This document shows positions 6,555-12,450 of a stretch of DNA of 12,450 nt, piece by piece. The position numbers and the translations under genes are program-made. Below the pieces are notes generated by a model. It did no database searches and was not told the origin of the DNA. It saw only the letters and a program-made list of their open reading frames with translations. Position 1 is the stretch's first letter. Every line of letters begins with the position of its first letter. The stretch lies in NCBI GenBank assembly GCA_013822915.1, contig PNLG01000247.1, positions 1-12,450 on the forward strand. The letters run 5' to 3'. The stretch is from Sphingomonas sp. Lineage in GTDB: Bacteria > Pseudomonadota > Alphaproteobacteria > Sphingomonadales > Sphingomonadaceae.

Positions 6555-7829
6555 GTGCACACCCAAACCCATGCGCTGATTGGCGCTTACTGCTTCGGAC
6601 GGCGCAATCCCGCGCTTGTCACTGCGGGCGCCTTTGGCGGGGTCGTGCCCGATTTGCCGATGTTCGGGATTGTCGCGGCATTGATGGCGGCGGGGCGGCC
6701 CGGGCGGCAGATTTTCGGGCATGATTATTTCCAGCCCTGGTGGCAGGCAACCAACGGCCTCAGTCATAGTTTCATCCTTTGGTCGCTCGCGCTCGTATTT
6801 GCGCTGGCAGCGCGCCGGGCCAAACCCGCCAAACTCTGGCCCGCGCTCTGTATTGCCTGTGCAGCCGGGGGATTGGCCCATGCCTTTATCGATTTTCTAT
6901 GCCACCGCGACGACGCGCACATGCATTTCTGGCCAGTGTCGAGTTGGCGGTTTGTGTCGCCGGTTTCCTATTACGACCCCGCGCATTTCGGCCGCCCGGC
7001 GATGATCGTGGAGGCATTGCTCGGGCTGGCGATGGCGGTCCGGCTGGGCTGGCGGTCGCAGCGCCGTTGGTCGCGCGCGCTGCTGGTGCTGGTGTCGCTG
7101 CCCTATCTGGTGGTCCTGGCGCTGGTGCCTGCGCGCGCCGAGGCACCGGGCGATGTGGGCGATGTCGTGCCGCTTGGTCGTTTCGACAGCGGCAGCAGCG
7201 CCTGGACCATCGTTTCGATCGACAAGAAAGTGCCGCTGACCCGATATATGCTTGTGCGCAGCGGCAATATGACTGTGGTGGAGGCGCGCGCCGACCGCAG
7301 CCAGGCGCTGTTCGTGCGCGACGTTGATCTGGCACTCGATCAGACACCGATATTGTGCTGGAGATGGCGCGTGGCGCGCGTGATCGACGCGGCTGACATT
7401 TACACCAAAAAGGGCGACGATCAGGCCGCGCGGGTGCTGGTGGGGCTCAGCCTGCCGCGCGGTTCGATGTCGCTGGGCACACGGGTCAAGCTGGCGATGG
7501 GGCGGGCGCGGTTCGGCAAACTGCTTCCCGATGGGGCGCTAAACTATGTCTGGGATAACAAGGCGCCCATCGGGACCATTGTCCCCAATGCCTTTACCGA
7601 TCGCGCGCGGATGATTGTGATCCAATCGGGCAATGCGCACGCGGGCGCATGGGTGAGCGAGCGGCGCGATCTGGCAGCGGATATGAAGAGCCAGTTTGGT
7701 ACTATGGCCGGGCGGATGGCGCTGATTGCGCTCGCCACCGATGCGGACAATACCGGCGGCATGGCGCAGGCAAGCTATGCCGATCTCCACCTCGTGCGGC
7801 GCGGCGCCCCGTGCCAGTTTCAAACCTGA
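6555..7829 (+). CDS. YdjM-like membrane hydrolase domain fused to a DUF3047 domain
   Basis: A 424-residue protein starting with GTG; the ribosome binding site is weak. Residues 1-165 resemble the YdjM/DUF457 family of membrane-bound putative metal-dependent hydrolases: THALIG at the N terminus, GGVVPDLPMF, GLSHSF, and AHAFIDFLCHRDDAHMHFWP, which supply the His and Asp residues expected for metal binding, with several hydrophobic spans. Residues 175-197 read like a signal peptide placed in the middle of the protein: RRW, a long hydrophobic run, then ARA before EAPGD. From about 200 to the end the protein matches DUF3047, with LCWRWRV, KKGDDQAARVLVGL, NYVWDNKAPIGT and TDADNTGG. DUF3047 proteins are usually separate secreted proteins. 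The gene follows the DUF547 gene by 34 bases and is likely in the same operon. Neither domain has a proven reaction here. The DUF3047 call is firmer than the YdjM call. Confidence 0.82.
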   Translation: MHTQTHALIGAYCFGRRNPALVTAGAFGGVVPDLPMFGIVAALMAAGRPGRQIFGHDYFQPWWQATNGLSHSFILWSLALVFALAARRAKPAKLWPALCIACAAGGLAHAFIDFLCHRDDAHMHFWPVSSWRFVSPVSYYDPAHFGRPAMIVEALLGLAMAVRLGWRSQRRWSRALLVLVSLPYLVVLALVPARAEAPGDVGDVVPLGRFDSGSSAWTIVSIDKKVPLTRYMLVRSGNMTVVEARADRSQALFVRDVDLALDQTPILCWRWRVARVIDAADIYTKKGDDQAARVLVGLSLPRGSMSLGTRVKLAMGRARFGKLLPDGALNYVWDNKAPIGTIVPNAFTDRARMIVIQSGNAHAGAWVSERRDLAADMKSQFGTMAGRMALIALATDADNTGGMAQASYADLHLVRRGAPCQFQT

Positions 7830-7885
7830 GTCCAGTGTTGGCGTAACCTGTCGGGTGCTTCCGACCAAATTTGATTGGGAATATG

Positions 7886-10800
7886 ATGACCTTCAACCGC
7901 TACCTCGCTTCTTCGCTGATCCCCGCCATTGCGCTGGCCGTGCCGACCGCAGCGATGGCGCAACAGGCCGGGTTGCAGATCACCATCGTGCGCGCCGATG
8001 GCGGCGCCCCGGTCGCCTCCGCCGAAGTGACGATCACCAACCCCGATATCGGCCTGTCGCGCGTGTTGACCACGGACGCGAATGGGCAGGTCCGCGCCGA
8101 TGGCCTGACCACCGGCGGTCGCTACCGGATTTCGGTGGCAGCGGGCAGCGATTATGACGCGCAGGCAGCCGACGGCGTCGTGCTGCGCTCCGATTTCGTG
8201 CGCGGCATCACGCTCGCGGTGGGCGCCGGGACCAGCGAAGTGGTGGTGCGCGGGCGGCGATCGGTGACGGGCATCAACACCGTCAACGCCGAAATCTCGT
8301 CCTCGCTGCCGGCTGAAACGCTGAAAGCCTTGCCGATCGAGGCGCGCGATGTCGTGACCGCGCTCGTCCGCTTGCCCAATGTCGTCGCCTCGACAGGTTT
8401 TTTCAACGAAGCGCCAGTGGTGTCGATTAACGGTGCCAATGGCCTGTTCACCAATTATCTGATCGACGGGCTCGACAATAACGAGAATTTTCTGGGCGGG
8501 TTGAAGTTTCCGGTGCCGCTCGGTTTTACCCGCGAAGTGACCGTGCTGGCCAACAGCTATTCAGTAGCATTTGGCCGCACGGCCAATGGTATCATCAACT
8601 ATACGACACCATCGGGTAGCAATACGCTCCACGGCGAAGCCTATACGCTGATCCGGCCCGGTCGACCAATCGATTCGCTCTCGGCGTTCCCGCGTCGCGA
8701 TCTGAGCGGCAATCCGGTCGGCGATAGTTTCGAGCGCTATCAGGGCGGCGGTTCGATCAGCGGCGCGCTGGTCCGCGACAAGACGTTCTTCTACGCCAAT
8801 TTCGAATATACCCGCGATATCAACACCAATGTCGTCGACGCGCCGGTGCTCGGCACGGTTGGCAATGTGACTGGCACCAATCAATTCTACCTCGGATCAT
8901 TCCGGATCGACCACCGGCTGACCGATGACTGGAGCCTCGCGCTGAGGGGTAATTTCGGCAATGTGTCGATCGCGCGGCCGGGCGGATCGTTGGGCGGCGG
9001 CAACGTCACTTTCCCCTCGGCAGGGTCAACGCAAGAGCGGCAATCGACGCTGGTGGCGTTCACGGCCACTTATTCGGGCGATGCATGGACCTATGAAGGT
9101 GCGCTCCAGTATAGCCGTTTTGGCTGGGATTTCGGGCGACCGATTAATGGGCCGGGGCCCCAGGTGGCGATCCGCGATCAGACCGGGCTGACGATTGGTG
9201 TCGTTGGCCATCCCGGGTTCGTGTTCGACGATCTGGAGAATACGTGGCAGACGCGGCACAAGCTGCAACGCCGGTTCGGCGCGCACCGGCTTAGCGCGGG
9301 CGTTGATGTGATCCATTCCGATTTCGGCTTGCTCGGTGGCGGCAATGTCAACGGCAATTTCACGGTCGAGCTGACCCCGGCGCAAATCGCGACATTGCGC
9401 GGGCGCAATCTGGGGCTGGGGTTGGGGGCGGCCGACGTGCTGGCGCTGAACCCGCGCGTTATTGATTATTCGGTCGAGCTGCGCCCGCAAAGCTTTGGCA
9501 CCAGCCAGACACTTTACGCGCTCTATGTCGAGGATGAGTGGCAGATCGGCCCGAAATTCACCGCGACGCTGGGCTTGCGCTGGGATTATGACACGCTGAC
9601 CGCGCAAGGCGGCGGGGGCGGCGATGCCGACAATATCGCGCCGCGGCTCGCGCTGAATTACAAACCCGATGCCCGCTCGGCGATCCGCTTTGGCGCGGGG
9701 CTGTTTTACGGCAAAATCCCCTACACCGTCATTTCCGACGCCTTGCAACGCAATACGACCTCGGCGGCGCTGCGCGGGCAGTTGGGGCAGTTGCAACAGC
9801 GCGGCATTATTCCAGCAGGCGTGGCGCTCCCCCCGCTGACGTTTGACGGCAACCTTACTGTGTCGCCCGCCTGCGCGACCGTCGCCGCGTGCCCGAGCGC
9901 CGCCAATGTTCAGGCACTGCGCGACACCGCGCTGATCAACGAAGTGCGCATCCTGAACCCCACGGGTTATGACAGCCCGTACAGCCTGCAATTCAGCGCG
10001 GGCTATCAATATCAGGCGTCGAGCACGTTTTCGATCGCGGTCGATCTGATCTACAATCGGTCGTATAACCTCTTGCGGTTGCGCGATCTGAATGCGCCCA
10101 CTCCGTTTACGCCCAATCTTGCCAATCTGACGGCCGCGAACATCGCCGCTTTGCGCGCCTTGCCGGACAATGCCGCGCGGATTGCACGCGCGTCGCAGCT
10201 TGGGCTGGTCCGCACCCAGGCCGCCGCCGATGCGACGCGCCCCGTGGCGCTTGTGCCCGGCGGCGGGCGGCAGATTACCGTGTCGGAGACGGCGGGTCGG
10301 TCGACCTACACCGCGCTAAACGTGCAGCTCAACAAGCTGCGCGGTGACGACATTTATGCATTCCGCCTGTCCTATACGCTGTCGCGGCTGACCAATGACA
10401 CCGACGATCTGAACTTTCGCGCCTCCAATTCGAACAATTTCGCGGCTGATTTCGGCGCGTCGGCCAATGACCGGCGGCACGTGATTTCAGCGGTGGGCTC
10501 GCTTTATCCGGTCAAGGGGCTGACGCTGACCGCCGCCGGGCTGTTCCAGTCGGGCCAGCCGATCAACTTCATCCCCGACGCGAGCATTTTTGGCACGCAG
10601 GATCTGAACGGTGACGGCCAAAGCTTTGGCGAGGCATTTGTCGGCAATTCCGATCGTTTCCCCGGCATCGCGCGCAACACCGGCCGCCTGCCCTGGTCAA
10701 CGCAGGTCGATATCGGCGCGCGCTATGCGATTAACCTGCCGGTCGGCGCGATCGAGTTCAGCCTCGACGTGTTCAACCTGTTCAACGTCAATAATTTGTC

Positions 10801-10921
10801 GGGCTTTGCCAATGCGGCGAGCACGTCGAACCAGGTGCAGTTTGGCGGCGGCGCCCCGCTCGTCCAGCGCAACGCCGGCGCACCCCGCCAGTTCCAGTTC
10901 GGCGCGTCATGGAAGTTCTAA
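7886..10921 (+). CDS. TonB-dependent receptor, Oar-like, with carboxypeptidase-regulatory-like N-terminal domain
   Basis: A 1011-residue outer membrane receptor. A signal peptide (cleavage near AMA before QQ, residue 25) is followed by a small beta-sandwich of the carboxypeptidase-regulatory type (about 30-110: GAPVASAEVTITNPDIG and TTDANGQVRADGL), a TonB-box-like EVVVRGRRS, a plug domain (SINGANGLFTNYLIDGLDNNENF), and a long beta-barrel ending in an aromatic residue (FGASWKF). Two nearby cysteines around residues 662-669 (PACATVAACP) could make a disulfide in an outer loop. DLNGDGQ near residue 908 is an EF-hand-like, possibly calcium-binding loop that recurs in Oar-like receptors. The ATG at 7886 has GGGA at 5-base spacing; the ATG at 7883 is only 2 bases away from it. 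Substrate is unknown; a CNT-type symporter follows after 12 bases, suggesting a nucleoside-like solute. The gene begins 56 bases after the preceding gene and no clear promoter was found between them. Confidence 0.93.
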   Translation: MTFNRYLASSLIPAIALAVPTAAMAQQAGLQITIVRADGGAPVASAEVTITNPDIGLSRVLTTDANGQVRADGLTTGGRYRISVAAGSDYDAQAADGVVLRSDFVRGITLAVGAGTSEVVVRGRRSVTGINTVNAEISSSLPAETLKALPIEARDVVTALVRLPNVVASTGFFNEAPVVSINGANGLFTNYLIDGLDNNENFLGGLKFPVPLGFTREVTVLANSYSVAFGRTANGIINYTTPSGSNTLHGEAYTLIRPGRPIDSLSAFPRRDLSGNPVGDSFERYQGGGSISGALVRDKTFFYANFEYTRDINTNVVDAPVLGTVGNVTGTNQFYLGSFRIDHRLTDDWSLALRGNFGNVSIARPGGSLGGGNVTFPSAGSTQERQSTLVAFTATYSGDAWTYEGALQYSRFGWDFGRPINGPGPQVAIRDQTGLTIGVVGHPGFVFDDLENTWQTRHKLQRRFGAHRLSAGVDVIHSDFGLLGGGNVNGNFTVELTPAQIATLRGRNLGLGLGAADVLALNPRVIDYSVELRPQSFGTSQTLYALYVEDEWQIGPKFTATLGLRWDYDTLTAQGGGGGDADNIAPRLALNYKPDARSAIRFGAGLFYGKIPYTVISDALQRNTTSAALRGQLGQLQQRGIIPAGVALPPLTFDGNLTVSPACATVAACPSAANVQALRDTALINEVRILNPTGYDSPYSLQFSAGYQYQASSTFSIAVDLIYNRSYNLLRLRDLNAPTPFTPNLANLTAANIAALRALPDNAARIARASQLGLVRTQAAADATRPVALVPGGGRQITVSETAGRSTYTALNVQLNKLRGDDIYAFRLSYTLSRLTNDTDDLNFRASNSNNFAADFGASANDRRHVISAVGSLYPVKGLTLTAAGLFQSGQPINFIPDASIFGTQDLNGDGQSFGEAFVGNSDRFPGIARNTGRLPWSTQVDIGARYAINLPVGAIEFSLDVFNLFNVNNLSGFANAASTSNQVQFGGGAPLVQRNAGAPRQFQFGASWKF

Positions 10922-10933
10922 GGGCGCGACTGC

Positions 10934-12202
10934 GTGGTTGATGGGATTGCCCATTTTCAGGGACTGATCGGCCTCGCGCTGATCGTCGGGGTGGCGTTTG
11001 CGCTGTCGGAGGACAGGGGCGCCACCCCCGGCTGGCGCTGGATTGCAGGTGCTGTGGCGATGCAGATCGCAGTGGCGCTACTGGTGCTGCGGGTGCCGAT
11101 CATCTGGAGCGCGATTGGCCTTGCCAATACAGCCGTTTCGGCAGTGGAGGCGGCGTCGCGGGTCGGGTCGAGCTATATGTTCGGCTATCTGGGCGGCGCC
11201 CCCTTGCCCTTTGCATTGGCGCCGGGGGCCGCGCCGCCGCTGGTGATCGCGTTTCAGATCCTGCCGCTGGTCATTGTCTTTTCCGCGCTGTCGGCGCTGC
11301 TGTGGCACTGGCGGGTGCTGAGCGTGATTGTGCGCGGGCTTTCCTGGGCGTTGCAGCGCAGTTTGGGGGTGAGCGGGGTTGTGGGGCTGGGCGCCGGGGC
11401 GACGGTGTTTCTGGGCGTGGTCGAATCGCCCCTGGTGCTGCGCGGTTATTTCGCACGGATGAGCCGGGCGGAATTGTTCGCGGTGATGACGCTGACCATG
11501 GCGACGATTTCGGGCGCGATTCTGGTGCTTTATGCGCAAACGCTGGGCAAGGCGGTGCCGAATGCCGTCAGCCATATGATCGCCGCCTCGCTCATTTCGC
11601 TGCCCGCCGCGCTTCTCATCGCGCGAGTAATGGTGCCGGGGGAGGGGCGCACGGCGGAGGATCGCGACGCGCCGGTGCTGCGCTATGACAGCAGCATTGA
11701 CGCGGTCCTGCGCGGGACGATGGACGGGTTGCAGCTATTTCTGGCGGTGATCGCGGTGATTATCGTGGTGTTCGCGCTGGTCTCGCTCGTCGATCAGATG
11801 CTGGCGGCGGCGCCGATGGTGAGCGGTGCGCCGGTGACGCTGCGGCGGCTGCTCGGCTGGATGCTGGCGCCGTTGATGTGGACGCTGGGTGTGCCCTGGG
11901 CAGAGGCGGGCGTGGCGGGCAGCTTGATGGGGACGAAGGCGGTGCTGAACGAATATGTCGCCTATGTTGATCTTGCCGCATTGCCGCCGGGGTCGCTGGG
12001 CGCGCGCAGCACGCTGATCGTCACTTACGCGCTGTGCGGGGTCGCCAATCTGGCGAGCATCGGCCTGTTGGTGTCGACCATCGGCACCCTGTGTCCCGAA
12101 CGGCGCGGCGAAGTATCGGCGCTGGGCGTTAAGTCATGGATTGCGGGCAATGGGGCGTCGGCCATGACGGGCGCGATCATTGGCCTGGTGACATTTGGGT
12201 GA
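10934..12202 (+). CDS. CNT/NupC-family nucleoside:cation symporter
   Basis: A 422-residue, highly hydrophobic inner membrane protein of the concentrative nucleoside transporter family. Family signatures are a GATVFLGVVESPLVLRGYF block, MSRAELFAVMTLTMATISGAILVLY, GTKAVLNEYVAYV, and YALCGVANLASIG, followed by GVKSWIAGNGASAMTGAIIG at the end. Compared with Vibrio cholerae CNT, the ribose-contacting residues are kept (Glu164, Glu340, Asn372, Ser375), but the base-contacting Gln-Thr pair is replaced by Val162-Val163, so base recognition should differ. The GTG start is the first codon after the receptor gene that precedes the first membrane segment; AAGGGCG lies about 8 bases upstream of it. The gene follows the TonB-dependent receptor by 12 bases and precedes a CDP-alcohol phosphatidyltransferase gene by 3, so the three are probably one transcript. 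The symbol nupC is withheld because substrate is uncertain. Confidence 0.9.
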   Translation: MVDGIAHFQGLIGLALIVGVAFALSEDRGATPGWRWIAGAVAMQIAVALLVLRVPIIWSAIGLANTAVSAVEAASRVGSSYMFGYLGGAPLPFALAPGAAPPLVIAFQILPLVIVFSALSALLWHWRVLSVIVRGLSWALQRSLGVSGVVGLGAGATVFLGVVESPLVLRGYFARMSRAELFAVMTLTMATISGAILVLYAQTLGKAVPNAVSHMIAASLISLPAALLIARVMVPGEGRTAEDRDAPVLRYDSSIDAVLRGTMDGLQLFLAVIAVIIVVFALVSLVDQMLAAAPMVSGAPVTLRRLLGWMLAPLMWTLGVPWAEAGVAGSLMGTKAVLNEYVAYVDLAALPPGSLGARSTLIVTYALCGVANLASIGLLVSTIGTLCPERRGEVSALGVKSWIAGNGASAMTGAIIGLVTFG

Positions 12203-12205
12203 GCG

Positions 12206-12450
12206 ATGTTTGACGCCCACCTCCGCCCGCTGATCGACCCGCCGCTCAACCGGGTGGGGCAATGGATTGCGGCAACCGGCGTCACCGCCAATCAGGTGAC
12301 GCTGTTGGGCATGGCGATCGGGCTGGTCGCGGCGGCGGCGATCGGGGTGCAGCATTACGCCATCGGCCTTGGGCTGATCGCGCTCAGCCGGGTGCTCGAC
12401 GGGCTTGACGGGGCGATTGCGCGGGCGACCGCAAAGTCGGATTTCGGGGG
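12206..12450 (+). CDS. CDP-alcohol phosphatidyltransferase, N-terminal part (cut by window edge)
   Basis: The first 81 codons of a membrane enzyme that joins a CDP-linked lipid or alcohol to an acceptor alcohol with release of CMP. The diagnostic motif is visible just before the edge: D65-G-L-D68-G69-A-I-A72-R73, then eight residues and the next Gly at the edge, matching DxxDGxxAR-x8-G. The last two metal-binding Asp residues of the motif would lie outside. It is preceded by TANQVTLLGMAIGLVAAAAIGV, the first membrane span with the TxNxxT-like start common in the family. The ATG is 3 bases after the stop of the symporter gene. The precise product (phosphatidylglycerophosphate, phosphatidylserine or phosphatidylcholine type) cannot be told from this part. 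Confidence 0.88.
   Translation, partial: MFDAHLRPLIDPPLNRVGQWIAATGVTANQVTLLGMAIGLVAAAAIGVQHYAIGLGLIALSRVLDGLDGAIARATAKSDFG

Noticed and set aside
7850..7865. A GTCGG/CCGAC hairpin between the DUF3047 fusion gene and the receptor gene, as a possible terminator
   Set aside because: The stem is only 5 bp with a 6-base loop and no T run follows, so it is too weak to call.
7871..7885. A TTG start for the receptor at 7871
   Set aside because: It would place the GGGA binding site inside the coding region and lengthen the signal peptide n-region without benefit; ATG at 7886 or 7883 is better.
9026..10009. A 327-codon minus-strand open frame opposite the TonB-dependent receptor
   Set aside because: It is a shadow of the receptor gene, Arg- and Ala-rich without domains. 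The same holds for the minus-strand frames at 4412-5173, 5177-5797 and 5897-6562.

Overview
The window is GC-rich, densely packed DNA from a Gram-negative bacterium, most likely an alphaproteobacterium of the Sphingomonadales. That placement rests on inference: strong GC bias at third codon positions, an Oar-like TonB-dependent receptor, a CNT-type nucleoside symporter, and a membrane TVP38/oxidoreductase fusion followed by a DUF547 gene. No tRNA, rRNA, CRISPR array, insertion sequence or phage gene was seen.

Region 1 (1-3427) is a branched-chain amino acid locus made of two divergent arms. The minus-strand arm runs leader peptide, attenuator, ilvC (ketol-acid reductoisomerase), then the large subunit of acetolactate synthase, which leaves the window at its left edge. 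The plus-strand arm is ilvD (dihydroxy-acid dehydratase). Together they encode three consecutive steps to the 2-keto acid precursors of valine, isoleucine and leucine. The 365 bases between the ilvC and ilvD starts hold the most striking regulatory signal in the window: a GTG-started leader ORF with a Leu-Val-Leu-Leu-Leu-Ile run written mostly in codons that are rare here, a perfect 13-bp terminator hairpin with a T tract just before ilvC, and an 8-nt segment at the end of the leader ORF that can pair with the 5' arm of that terminator. This is the complete layout of classical ribosome-mediated attenuation.

Region 2 (3428-7829) is a probable three-gene plus-strand operon of envelope proteins without an established pathway: a TVP38/TMEM64 membrane domain fused to a mercuric-reductase-like flavin disulfide oxidoreductase, a secreted DUF547 protein, and a two-part protein joining a YdjM-like membrane hydrolase domain to a DUF3047 domain through what looks like an internal signal peptide. 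Three phased short direct repeats lie upstream of this operon.

Region 3 (7883-12450) is a plus-strand run of an Oar-like TonB-dependent receptor, a CNT/NupC-family symporter 12 bases later, and the start of a CDP-alcohol phosphatidyltransferase 3 bases after that, which is cut by the right edge. Receptor and symporter together suggest a route for a nucleoside-like solute across both membranes. The symporter lacks the usual base-recognition Gln-Thr pair, so its substrate may differ from that of the model transporters.

Nothing here is a clearly new defence or mobile system. The most valuable observations are the ilv attenuator, the two domain fusions in region 2, and the altered substrate site of the symporter.
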